A DNA stretch of 64,000 nucleotides from CBDFHF01 sp965247565. GTDB lineage: Bacteria; Pseudomonadota; Gammaproteobacteria; Methylococcales; Methylomonadaceae. This document shows, one piece after another, positions 16,916 to 25,622 of this stretch (positions are counted from its first letter, which is position 1; each line of letters opens with the position of its first letter). The notes beneath the pieces are model-generated. The model was not told the origin of the DNA. It searched no databases and saw only the letters and a program-made list of their open reading frames with translations. The translations under genes and the position numbers were made by a program. The stretch is from positions 2,604,001-2,668,000 of the forward strand of contig CBDFHF010000003.1 of NCBI GenBank assembly GCA_965247565.1. The letters are read 5' to 3'.

Positions 16916-19306
16916 TTAGTTAACGGTAAAGCTAACTGAGTTACCGCTTTCCCCCGCGCTATTTTTAATTATGACTCCATAATTATCGGGTTGTAATTTA
17001 GGAATTTTAATTTTTATAGCTGTGTCTGAACTACCTTTTAAAACTTTTACAGCAGTGCGCTTATTATCACTGGATAGCAAATACGCTTTAGGCTTAATAC
17101 CTGTACCAAAATACTTCCCGTTAACAATAACTGTCGCTCCTTTGGAGCCAATGCCAGGGTTTAAAACGCTGACTTCCGGTACATGCACTGTCAACTTCCC
17201 GGCGTCGAAACGGGTTTTGTCTTTATTAATTACCGTAACCTGATGAGGTCCAGCTTTAACAGCGGGTAGTTTGATAACGATGCTGCTGCTCGTCCATTTT
17301 ATGATACGGGCACTTTTATTATCTATTTTTACTTTACCCTTTTTGTTACTAAAGTTTCCGTTAATAGTTACTCTGCTGCCAGCACCAATGTCGGTACTTG
17401 ATAAAGCAGAATTGGAGGGATCTGGTTGAGAGCCTATACTGCTAGCTCCCGTGCCTTGCAATGTAAGTAAAATCGAACTATTTGCAGGATCGTTTGAACT
17501 GATTGCCAATGGTATTGAGAAGTTGCCGGCGACCGTCGGTGCAAATTGATAACTTATTTTACAGCTGCCACCAGCATCTAGCGTTTTGCCCGTACAACCA
17601 TCGTCATTTACGCTAAAGGGTTTGGGAGGCGTGGTAATACTGGTTATTTTTAACGTACCGGTACCGCTGTTATTGACAACAACTTCTTGGCTGGCAGTTT
17701 GTGCCAACGCCACGCTACCGAAATCAACCACGGATGTGGATAAACCGACTTTACCCACAGTCTCGATATCTGCCGCTGAACATATTTCAGTCGTAGTAAT
17801 GGCATAATCGACTGGATTCAAATCTAGCGAATATTCTTGCTGTTCAGCCTTGACAGTAAACGGACCCTTATCGATAGGATCGGCTGCCTGGCTTAAGGGC
17901 GATGGAATGTCCTCTACAGTAATATTATCTGCTTCAACGATATTTGCAGTAGCTGACTGAATCGCTGAACAGTTTGCGATCGTACCATTGGTATCGAGCT
18001 TACCTAGTAGGGCATCTTTGTTACCCGCCCCCCATGAGGCTGTTTCACCACTAAGTAAATAATTAACGCCCTCTGAAGTGTTGTTGACAGAATATATGTT
18101 ATCAAAGGCAGAACCGGTAATCGTTTTTACCCATTCAGGCTGAAGTGAATTATTAAACTGAGCGAATAAGCCATCACTATCTTCAGCTTGCAAAGCGGTA
18201 TTGGAAATAAAACCTGTTAACGAGTAACTGCCCTCTGCATTTCTTAAAAGCGCAGGCGGATCGAATTGACTAATTCTAGTTTCTTTTTTACTTAACACCT
18301 CGCCAGTGCTGGCGTTTATCCTGATTAGCAATGGATGGGCTTCAGTCAACGCATTTTTTTCATCCAGATGATGGCTATAACTTAAAACTTCTAACTCATT
18401 GTTGCCGATTTCTTTGATAGTGCGATTTAAAAACTGGTAAGTACCATCAGCACTGTAAAACCGCTTACCCCAGACATAATTTAGGTTGTTGTCCAGCTTA
18501 ATTAGGGAAATGTCTTTGCTATCAGGTGAGTATGAGACCAGCACTATGCTGCCGTCTTCTAATGCATTAGGTGAAATGAAGCTAAATTGTCTGGCACTAT
18601 CAATTTTTTGAGTGCTTCCGGGGATTACGGCCCCATCTTTATCTAATTTGGTAACCAGATAGACAGGAATAAAGGTTCCGTCTTCTTCATTGCGGGTAGC
18701 GTTCTTTAGAGTAAGTAAGTATTCGGTTTTCCAGGGGTAAATCGATCCATAATTACTTCCACCCTTTACAGTATAGAGATGGCTCCAACGTAACTCAGTA
18801 TCGAATTTGGCAAAAGCGACATCATAGTTAACATCCGCATTCCAGCTGCCTTGAAAAGTGCTTTCTGTGTTGGCGATAGCTGTAAGTTCCCCTCCATCGC
18901 TGCTGATTTTATTATTTTTTTTAACAACAATTTCGTTAATTGAGCCAGTGCTAATATCCAGTTTACCGGTCGCTTCAATTGTCACCGAATCTGACGGTGA
19001 TGCTATGAATTTAGTCTGGCTGATTTTTACAGTACCATCTTTTATTACCGAGACATGGGCTGTTCCAGATGATTTATTCCAAACAATCTTACCTTGTTCA
19101 TCTAGTAGACCGTACCAGTTGGTCGTGCCTGAAGTGCCTGAGATAGCATATCCGCCAGCATCAAGCTTAGTTATATTAGTAGCAGATTCCTGCTCTGCAG
19201 TGCCATAAGCATTCAACCAAGCGGCATTAGCAGTTTGAAAAGTCAGCAAGAAAGAGATGCAAGCGGTTAAATATTGCCGCTTGTGTTGTGAATGTTGATT
19301 TAACAT
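16916..19306 (-). CDS. Secreted protein with choice-of-anchor D (Ig-like) and IPT/TIG domains
   Basis: This 796-residue protein has a signal peptide ending in FQTANA at about residue 28, so it is exported. The N-terminal half (about 30-500) has repeats resembling delta-60/propeller-like segments (GGYAISGTSGTTNWYGLLDE, then YSLTGFIS and YLLSGETASWGAGNKDALLG). An ASPM/SPD-2/Hydin-type domain follows at about 525-620 (DFGSVALAQTASQEVVVNNS, FAPTVAGNFSIPL). Two IPT/TIG Ig-like folds lie at about 630-796. Such architectures are common in cell-surface or biofilm-associated proteins. No sortase, PEP-CTERM or type IX signal is seen at the C-terminus. No enzymatic motif is visible, and it is probably monocistronic. 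Confidence 0.75.
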   Translation of the reverse strand: MLNQHSQHKRQYLTACISFLLTFQTANAAWLNAYGTAEQESATNITKLDAGGYAISGTSGTTNWYGLLDEQGKIVWNKSSGTAHVSVIKDGTVKISQTKFIASPSDSVTIEATGKLDISTGSINEIVVKKNNKISSDGGELTAIANTESTFQGSWNADVNYDVAFAKFDTELRWSHLYTVKGGSNYGSIYPWKTEYLLTLKNATRNEEDGTFIPVYLVTKLDKDGAVIPGSTQKIDSARQFSFISPNALEDGSIVLVSYSPDSKDISLIKLDNNLNYVWGKRFYSADGTYQFLNRTIKEIGNNELEVLSYSHHLDEKNALTEAHPLLIRINASTGEVLSKKETRISQFDPPALLRNAEGSYSLTGFISNTALQAEDSDGLFAQFNNSLQPEWVKTITGSAFDNIYSVNNTSEGVNYLLSGETASWGAGNKDALLGKLDTNGTIANCSAIQSATANIVEADNITVEDIPSPLSQAADPIDKGPFTVKAEQQEYSLDLNPVDYAITTTEICSAADIETVGKVGLSTSVVDFGSVALAQTASQEVVVNNSGTGTLKITSITTPPKPFSVNDDGCTGKTLDAGGSCKISYQFAPTVAGNFSIPLAISSNDPANSSILLTLQGTGASSIGSQPDPSNSALSSTDIGAGSRVTINGNFSNKKGKVKIDNKSARIIKWTSSSIVIKLPAVKAGPHQVTVINKDKTRFDAGKLTVHVPEVSVLNPGIGSKGATVIVNGKYFGTGIKPKAYLLSSDNKRTAVKVLKGSSDTAIKIKIPKLQPDNYGVIIKNSAGESGNSVSFTVN

Positions 19307-19534
19307 AGATTTTTCCTGATTAGGTAGTTAATTATTTTTTAAGAATCGACTAACTTTACTATTTGATATTGTCAACAGCAAGATAATTTTATAGGCTTTA
19401 GGATAACATGATCGCTCATGTTAGAAGCTTATTTAGCAATACTTCAGCTTTCCTTATCCTTCTAAGCTGGCAGATTTTTTTGAAATAAAATACACTGGCA
19501 ACATCGACAAAATAAAAGTAGGGGCCTTCACATA

Positions 19535-21061
19535 GTGGGTACAATTCACCAGGATGATTTCATACAAAGCATTGCCGATTCTCTGCAATTTATTTCTTAT
19601 TACCATCCACTCGATTTCATCCGTGCCTTGCACGTAGCCTATTTAAGGGAAGAAAGCCAAGCCGCCAAAGATGCTATGGCGCAGATTTTGATTAATTCAC
19701 GGATGTGCGCTGAAGGTCATCGCCCTATTTGTCAAGACACCGGCATCGTCACGGTATTTTTAAAAATCGGTATGGATGTGTGCTGGCAAGCTGCTTCAAT
19801 GAGCGTTGCTGATATGGTCAATGAAGGCGTCAGGCGAGCTTATCTGCATCCAGATAATGTTTTACGGGCATCTATATTGGCGGATCCTGCCGGCAAACGC
19901 ACTAATACCAAAGACAATACCCCCGCAGTAATTCACATGGAAGTAGTGCCGGGTAACACCATTGATGTCGATATTGCCGCAAAAGGTGGGGGCTCAGAAG
20001 CAAAAGCCAAGTTTGTGATGCTGAATCCTTCTGACAGCATTACCGATTGGGTTCTAAAAACCGTGCCAACAATGGGAGCGGGCTGGTGTCCGCCAGGTAT
20101 TTTAGGTATTGGTATAGGCGGAACCGCAGAAAAAGCCATGATATTGGCTAAGCAAGCGTGCATGGGTACAATCGATATTCAGGACTTGGTTGCCCGTGGC
20201 GCAAGCAATGCGCTGGAGGAATTGCGCTTGGAGCTGTACGAAAAAGTCAATGCATTAGGCGTAGGGGCGCAGGGTTTGGGCGGTTTAACTACAGTATTGG
20301 ATGTAAAAATTTACGATTATCCAACCCACGCCGCTAATAAACCGGTTGCTATGATTCCCAATTGCGCAGCAACCCGGCATGTACATTTTGTTTTAGACGG
20401 CAGCGGTGTCGCAGAATTTACACCACCTCGACTCGAAGACTGGCCGCAGATCAGTTGGAACCCTGGTTTAACTGCTCGTCGCGTTAATCTCGACACAGTC
20501 ACTCAAAACGATATTGAAACCTGGCAACCGGGAGAAACCTTATTGCTGACTGGAACATTACTAACCGGCAGAGACGCAGCCCATAAACGCATGGTTGAGT
20601 TCTTTGAGCGTGGTGAGCCTCTGCCCGTCGATTTCACAAATAAGTTTATCTACTATGTCGGCCCGGTTGATGCTGTTAGAGATGAAGTGGTTGGACCGGC
20701 GGGGCCAACGACAGCTACCCGAATGGATAAATTTACCGAAGCCATGCTTGCCAATACTGGTCTATTGGGCATGATAGGAAAAGCCGAACGCGGTGTCACC
20801 GGCCTAGCCGCTATAAAAAAACACAAGGCTGTTTCTTTAATCGCCATAGGTGGCGCGGCGTATTTGGTGTCCAAAGCGATACGCAATGCCCGCATGGTGG
20901 CTTTTGCTGATTTAGGCATGGAAGCGATTCATGAATTTGTTGTTGAAGACATGCCTGTGACTGTGGCTGTTGATGCCACGGGGGCGTCTATTCATGAAAG
21001 CGCACCTAAAATCTGGCAGTCGAAAATCGGTAAAATTCCGGTTTCTGTGCAATTCAAATAG
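19535..21061 (+). CDS. fumA: Class I fumarate hydratase (iron-sulfur fumarase)
   Basis: This 508-residue enzyme interconverts fumarate and malate with a labile [4Fe-4S] cluster. Alpha-domain signatures include RPICQDTGI, AKGGGSEAKAKF and PNCAATRHVHFVLDG. The beta-domain has PVDFTNKFIYYVGPVDAV followed by a GPAGPTTATRMDKF stretch. Length and order match FumA/FumB. The likely start is GTG at 19535, preceded by AGGGG about 11 bases upstream. With the succinate dehydrogenase operon 5 kb away it supplies two consecutive TCA steps. It is convergent with gloB, with a 20-bp gap. Confidence 0.95.
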   Translation: MGTIHQDDFIQSIADSLQFISYYHPLDFIRALHVAYLREESQAAKDAMAQILINSRMCAEGHRPICQDTGIVTVFLKIGMDVCWQAASMSVADMVNEGVRRAYLHPDNVLRASILADPAGKRTNTKDNTPAVIHMEVVPGNTIDVDIAAKGGGSEAKAKFVMLNPSDSITDWVLKTVPTMGAGWCPPGILGIGIGGTAEKAMILAKQACMGTIDIQDLVARGASNALEELRLELYEKVNALGVGAQGLGGLTTVLDVKIYDYPTHAANKPVAMIPNCAATRHVHFVLDGSGVAEFTPPRLEDWPQISWNPGLTARRVNLDTVTQNDIETWQPGETLLLTGTLLTGRDAAHKRMVEFFERGEPLPVDFTNKFIYYVGPVDAVRDEVVGPAGPTTATRMDKFTEAMLANTGLLGMIGKAERGVTGLAAIKKHKAVSLIAIGGAAYLVSKAIRNARMVAFADLGMEAIHEFVVEDMPVTVAVDATGASIHESAPKIWQSKIGKIPVSVQFK

Positions 21062-21081
21062 TTTGTATCGCTTCAAATAAA

Positions 21082-21846
21082 TCAGAACTTGTCTTTTAAT
21101 CGTCGAACTTCTGCAAAAATGGCCACTGGTCCAAAACCGACTCTATTAATGGTTTTTTGTAACGATAGACTTTGTTCCCGCAGAAATGGGTTCGTTGCTA
21201 GTTCTAGAGCGATACTTGATGGAACGGTGGGTTGCAAGTTAGTGCGTACCTGATTAACGTTCGCCATTCTTTCATGTAATAGAAAATTATCTGGCTCGAT
21301 ACTCAAGGCAAAACGGCCATTGCTTTGGGTATATTCGTGGGCACAATACACTTTAGTCGTTGGCGGTAAAATTTTTAACTTTTGCAGCGATTGCCACATT
21401 AGTTCAGCTGTGCCTTCAAATAAACGTCCGCAGCCCATGCCAAACAGGGTGTCCCCACAAAAAAGCAGCTGATCATCTGTAAAATAATAAACAATATGCC
21501 CACTGGTATGGCCGGGTGTGGCAATCACTTCGGCTTTGTATTGACCAATATAAACACAATCACTCTCTTGAACAGGTAGATCAATGCCGGGAACTCTGTC
21601 TTTATCCGCTTCAGAAGCGATAACGAGACAGCTCGTTGCTTCTTTTAACACCAGATTGGCGCCAACGTGATCATAATGATGGTGAGTATTTAGAATATAC
21701 GTCAACCGCCAGCCATTCTTATCTAATAGCGTCAAAACAGGCTCAGCAATTGCCGGATCTACAACAGCGGTTTCCGACGATTCTTCGTCATGAATGACAT
21801 AGATGTAGTTATCGGTTAAAACTGGGATTGAAATTATTTCTAACAT
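21082..21846 (-). CDS. gloB: Hydroxyacylglutathione hydrolase (glyoxalase II)
   Basis: This 254-residue metallo-beta-lactamase-fold enzyme hydrolyses S-lactoylglutathione to lactate and glutathione in methylglyoxal detoxification. The binuclear metal motif is THHHYDH at residues 54-60. ATPGHTSGH and CGDTLFGMGCGRLFEG follow, and the C-terminal helices carry the glutathione-binding residues (NPFLREQS). The ATG at 21846 (MLEIISIPVL) matches the family start better than a GTG four codons upstream. The gene is likely monocistronic. Confidence 0.93.
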   Translation of the reverse strand: MLEIISIPVLTDNYIYVIHDEESSETAVVDPAIAEPVLTLLDKNGWRLTYILNTHHHYDHVGANLVLKEATSCLVIASEADKDRVPGIDLPVQESDCVYIGQYKAEVIATPGHTSGHIVYYFTDDQLLFCGDTLFGMGCGRLFEGTAELMWQSLQKLKILPPTTKVYCAHEYTQSNGRFALSIEPDNFLLHERMANVNQVRTNLQPTVPSSIALELATNPFLREQSLSLQKTINRVGFGPVAIFAEVRRLKDKF

Positions 21847-21858
21847 GTTAGGTGCCAC

Positions 21859-22190
21859 TTAGCACATTTATGGAGCTTAATTCAAATTTGTATACTTAAG
21901 TGCGGCAAAACCGTTTGCCGTGCCTACTAAGTATAAACACATAACCGTTTTTAAAAAATAGTCTAACCTTAAGGTCTTCAACTGACACATTAACTTAAGG
22001 TAACCTCTATTAATAAAAATTTGGACTCTTCAGACATTTACCCGAAAAATAATTTCGAATTTATTTCAGAATTTCCGTTAATTTCGACTATTTGAAATAA
22101 AAAATCACCCTACATTCCCAAGTATCAGGTAAAGTGGACCCCACCGTCCAGACAAATATTCAGCCAGTTTAAGATAGAGGCCTTTTTACA
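21859..22190. other. Gene-free stretch up to the IS3 fragment
   Basis: This 330-bp AT-rich region upstream of gloB contains its promoter and, near 22135-22190, what looks like the outer end of the IS3-type element (GTGGACCCCACCGTCCAGAC). I see no coding sequence or RNA gene in it. Confidence 0.4.
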
Positions 22191-22510
22191 TTACAGCTGA
22201 ATGGCGCTGTCCCAGTTCTTCAGCACAAGGGATTTTTGCTTCCTTCGTGCTATTAATTTATCAATAATCATCGCACCGCCTCCAGTAGCGGTCTGATACA
22301 CCTGGCTCGGTGTTTCGTAGCTCAGTGCTTGATGAGGTCTTTCCTGGTTATAAAACTGGAAATAGCTTGTCAGTCCGATGAGCAAGTCCGGCAAGCTGTC
22401 GTATTTTTTTAGATAAATCTCTTCATATTTCACGGTTCGCCATAAGCGTTCTACAAAAATATTGTCCAAGGCCCGACCTCGACCGTCCATGCTGATGGTG
22501 ATACCGTGGT
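22191..22510 (-). pseudogene. IS3-family transposase (OrfB), C-terminal fragment
   Basis: Only the last 105 or so residues of an IS3-type integrase-core transposase remain. The segment ISMDGRGRALDNIFVERLWR contains the catalytic Glu, and FQFYNQERPHQALSYETP follows, which is diagnostic of the family. The first two catalytic Asp and all upstream sequence are missing. The fragment stops exactly where the 26-bp palindrome begins at 22511. It cannot encode an active transposase. It is related to, but distinct from, the IS3 remnant at 46540-47148. Confidence 0.85.
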
Positions 22511-22576
22511 TGCCCAACGAATAAGGTTAGATTGTGGTTCGCGCTGCTCACACAATCTAACCTTATTCGTTGGGCA
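22511..22576. repeat. Perfect 26-bp palindrome (attC-like or REP-like hairpin)
   Basis: The arms 22511-22536 and 22551-22576 are exact reverse complements with a 14-nt loop. The outer ends read GCCCAAC and GTTGGGC, which fit the RYYYAAC/GTTRRRY core of integron attC sites. The inner part is GGTTAGATTGTG. It lies exactly between the IS3 fragment and the truncated IS5 transposase. A diverged relative occurs at 47381-47443. Unlike real attC sites the stem has no unpaired bases. Confidence 0.85.
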
Positions 22577-22838
22577 TGAAACCGCGCAAATAATGTATCA
22601 ACCAAGTCTAAGTTTTTAAGCGCTTCGCGAAACGTCCAAACTGTTTTCGAATCCGGTACGCGATCTTCTAACTGTAAACCTAGAAAACGCACGAAGCTAA
22701 AGCGATCACGGATTTGATATTCAATCCCATCATACGATAAATTATGGAGTTGCTGGAGTACCAAAATCTTGAACATCAGCGCCACATCAAACGGCTTTGC
22801 TCCCCTTGGCTTTTTTCTTTCTTTTTCGTGCACACGTG
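22577..22838 (-). pseudogene. IS5-family transposase, middle fragment (interrupted by IS630)
   Basis: This is residues 42 to about 130 of an IS5-group transposase, with RGAKPFDVALMFKILVLQQL and RFLGLQLEDRVPDSKTVWTF, the N-terminal DUF772-type domain. It follows on in frame from the N-terminal fragment at 24018-24139 once the IS630 copy and one TA are removed. It ends with FHAQ at 22577, where the palindrome starts, so the whole catalytic domain is lost. It is inactive. Confidence 0.85.
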
Positions 22839-22840
22839 TA

Positions 22841-24015
22841 ATACCAATCCCAATAAGTTTCTATGACAGCACCGCCCAGCTCCGAGAGCAAAGAGATCGA
22901 ATGGCGTCCGGTTGCAAAGCAAATTTATTCCAAGCTTGGCAACAGGCATCAAGAATGTCGTCATAGTTTTTAAAGCATCGATTTGCCCAATCTGACCGCC
23001 GCAGTTGCTGCCATATTTGCTCGACAGGGTTGAGTTCAGGCGAATAAGGTGGCAAGGGTAAAATCGACAGGTTGGTGGGCAACTGTAATTTTGCTGTGAC
23101 ATGCCAAGCGGCGCGATCGACGACCAATACCGCGTGTTTACCTGGGGCGATGGCCGCTCCAATCATGTCGAGATGTTTTTGCATGCCTTCGCTATTGGCT
23201 TTAGGCATAATCATACCAACCACTTTACCCTCGGCAGGGTACACGGCGCCATACACGTAGGCCGCTTCAAACTGCTGCTGCCTAACCACTCTGGGACGAC
23301 CCGCCTTTGGGTGCCCAAAGGTGGGTCAGCGTCCCTCGTTGACCCACGCGAGCTTCATCTTGAAACCAGATCTCAATCTCATCTAAGCTCAGCATTTTAG
23401 GCACCAATCCGATTACCGTGCCTCGAAAGTTTTTTTACTTGTGCCCTGTGGGTAAAGTTGTCTTGATTAGCCTGACTTTGCTTAGGATGTTTCGAGCGCA
23501 CTGAGATCCAAACCAGACCCAGTCGAGCCAGCAGGTTGTAAACGCTATTGAGGCAGCAATAGACCTGAAATTGTTCTTCTAGTAAGGCTCGAATATCGTG
23601 TCCAGTGATTCCTCCAGCCGTTCGTTGTGCTTGTAGCTCAATGACGGCGGCCTTAAACAGGGATTCTTGTTCCGCAGCTAGTTTACGTTTGGCACCACTG
23701 CGCGGGGATTCTATTATGCCTTCCAGCCCTTGGGCACTAAATCGTTGTACCCAACCATGGATGGTGGTCTCGTGAACACGCAAAGCCTTTGCAACATCGC
23801 TAATGCTCAATCCATCTTTAAGGTGAGCTATACCTAAGAATCTAATCCGTGTACGAGCATGGGCTTCGTTCTTTGCAAGCAGATGAAAATCATGCCCTTG
23901 GAGCGATAAGGGGAATTGTTTTGGGCGTGAGATGGCTACCTCCCTTCTTGTGATTTTACTTTAAGTCTCAAGTATAAAACTATGCTTCATATATGAAAAC
24001 TTATTGGAATTGGTA
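22841..24015 (-). mobile_element. IS630-family insertion sequence nested in an IS5 transposase
   Basis: The ends carry 24-bp imperfect inverted repeats (ATACCAATCCCAATAAGTTT at 22841 and its complement ending at about 24016, three mismatches). A TA dinucleotide flanks both sides (22839-22840 and 24016-24017), the family's target duplication. Removing the element and one TA rejoins the IS5 reading frame exactly. The extent is about 1.18 kb, usual for IS630. A single extra base at the left end makes that boundary uncertain by one or two bases. Confidence 0.85.
22861..23933 (-). pseudogene. IS630 transposase, two frameshifts and lost start codon
   Basis: Reading leftwards, an HTH region (SISDVAKALRVHETTIHGWV) is followed by a DDE core: WFQDEARVGQ, then LVVDRAAWHVT, then YSPELNPVEQIW. 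The order fits IS630 transposases. The frame changes by +1 twice, once at the run of seven A/T at 23430-23436 and again near 23293-23305, so no complete protein can be made. The segment upstream of the HTH (ISRPKQFPLSLQGHDF) has a good GGGAGG site, but ATC at 23931-23933 where ATG would be expected, suggesting start-codon loss. It appears inactive. Confidence 0.8.
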
Positions 24016-24017
24016 TA

Positions 24018-24139
24018 AGGTCAGGACGAAACACTTCCCAATCTATACGAGCTTTCAATCCGACCAACGGGTCTCCCATTTTAGCCAGTTGTGCGGCTCT
24101 ATCTTCAACGTCAAACAATCCAGGTTGGCGGTGTTTCAT
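24018..24139 (-). pseudogene. IS5-family transposase, N-terminal fragment
   Basis: The ATG at 24139 starts MKHRQPGLFDVEDRAAQLAK and continues through LVGLKARIDWEVFRPDL up to the IS630 target site. IS5-group transposases share this pattern (LVxLKxxIDWExFRP). The frame continues without a break into the middle fragment at 22577-22838 after excision of IS630 (Asp-Leu, then Thr-Arg-Val-His-Glu). It shows that the IS5 copy was there before IS630 landed. Confidence 0.82.
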
Positions 24140-24207
24140 CGGTTGATTCTCTGGCAGTGCTCTTGCTGTTATTTTCTCATATCAGCGGGTTTGCTTCTCG
24201 CCAAATA

Positions 24208-25267
24208 GCTCACGCAATTGGTGAATTTTTAGAGATGCCCTTAATATGTTGCCACCACTTGAACTGACAGAGCCTGAATCCATCACCTTGCAGGAATTTG
24301 CCGACCACCACCCCTATGCTGATTTCCGCCGGCGCGCCTTGGGCATCCTGGCGCTCGGCAAGGGACATCCGTTTGCCGTGGTGGCGGACATCCTCGGGGT
24401 CACACTGCCAACCCCCTACAATTGGGTGAAGGCTTGGAAAGCCAAGGGGCTGGTGGGCTTGTTGGACGAGCATCAAGGCGGTGCGCCCGCGAAATTGACG
24501 GCGGAACTGCTGGACACGGCTGAGGCCGTTGCCCGTGCCGCGCCCTGCACCTTGGCGCAGATTGACCAAGCGTTACGCGAACACCACCCCGATGCCCCGC
24601 CGTTCAACCTGGATTGCCTCGCAAGCGGGCTGAAAAGCCGTGGGCTGTCCTTCAAACGGACACGGCTATCGCTGAAAAAAAACGCTGCCCCGACCAGTTC
24701 AAGGCCGCGCAAGCCAACCTCAAGCGTTGCCAAGCGGCGGCACAGGCGGGCAAGTTGAGCCTGTTTTACCTGGACGAGAGCGGTTTTAGCACGATACCCA
24801 ACGTGCAACGGGCTTGGTCGCCCAAAGGCCAGTCCCATGCGGCGGATGATGCCAGTGCGCCTAGGGCGCGGGTGAACGTGGTCGGTGCGCTGGACTACGC
24901 CACCGGGACTGTTTGGCACGACCTGCACGGCAAGTCCGTCAAGCGTGATGCCGTGGTCGCCCTGATCGACCGCATCGCAAGGCGCTGCGAGCGGATGCCG
25001 CTGACGCTGGTGGTGCTGGACAATGCAATGCCCGTACCCATCACAACATCAACCCCGAAAAATTGGACGAATGGCTAGTCGAACACCGCCTGGTGCTGAT
25101 GCACTTGCCGCCGTACAGCCCGGAACTCAACCCCATTGAGATCGTCTGGAAGCACCTGAAGTACCATTGGCGGCGGTTTGTCACTTTGTCAAAAGAGGAA
25201 CTGTTCGAACAAGTGCAAAATCTCATGGCCGGTATTGGGTCAAATTTTAAAGTCAGTTTCTCGTGAA
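24208..25267 (+). mobile_element. Second IS630-family element, GC-rich, defective
   Basis: TA dinucleotides flank both ends (24206-24207 and 25268-25269). The termini resemble each other in inverted orientation (GCTCACGCAATTGGTGAATT versus the complement of the right end, TTCACGAGAAACTGACTTTA). The interior is much richer in GC than the surrounding DNA, pointing to a donor of different composition. It abuts the outer end of the IS5 copy. Confidence 0.7.
24246..25266 (+). pseudogene. IS630-family transposase split into three frames
   Basis: The first frame carries the HTH part (PFAVVADILGVTLPTPYNWV). At the run of eight A (24675-24682, context A-AAA-AAC) the protein continues in the -1 frame with CPDQFKAAQANLKRC and the catalytic YLDESGFSTIP. 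This may be a programmed shift. A second break is different: AATGC at 25022-25026 is duplicated at 25027-25031, and this five-base insertion disrupts the second catalytic motif. Without it the sequence reads VVLDNARTHHNINPEK and runs on to YSPELNPIEIVW. The five-base duplication makes the element inactive. Confidence 0.82.
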
Positions 25268-25622
25268 TACTTATTACCTTAAAACTGAATGCTTTAAATA
25301 TTGCAGACATTAAAATCAACAAACCTTATCGAGACCTTACATGGACGCGTACTTATAGTTAACGCTGTTAAAAAAGAGTGGGCGTCCATTCCTGAAATGG
25401 TCTAATAACTTTAGCCAAACACTCGCTTCTTGATTTGACCGTTTTATTGGTGGGGGTCATTATCTAAGAATTCGAATTTATTCACATTTTTAAAGAGAAA
25501 ATTTCTATTCTTATGAGGGGTAACACAAAAAATCGAGTCCTACCTCCTATTTAACCATTTAACAAGCATTACCAGCTATTCTTCAGGCATGTTCTTTTTT
25601 AGTCGTGCTTAGAGGGTAGTGA
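25268..25622. other. Intergenic region before the DUF1800 gene
   Basis: This gene-free region of 355 bp contains the upstream sequence of the DUF1800 gene. A short 8-bp inverted repeat (ATGGACGC at 25341-25348, GCGTCCAT at 25382-25389) is present. A GAGGG ribosome-binding site lies just before the ATG at 25623. I see no convincing -35/-10 pair. Confidence 0.4.
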
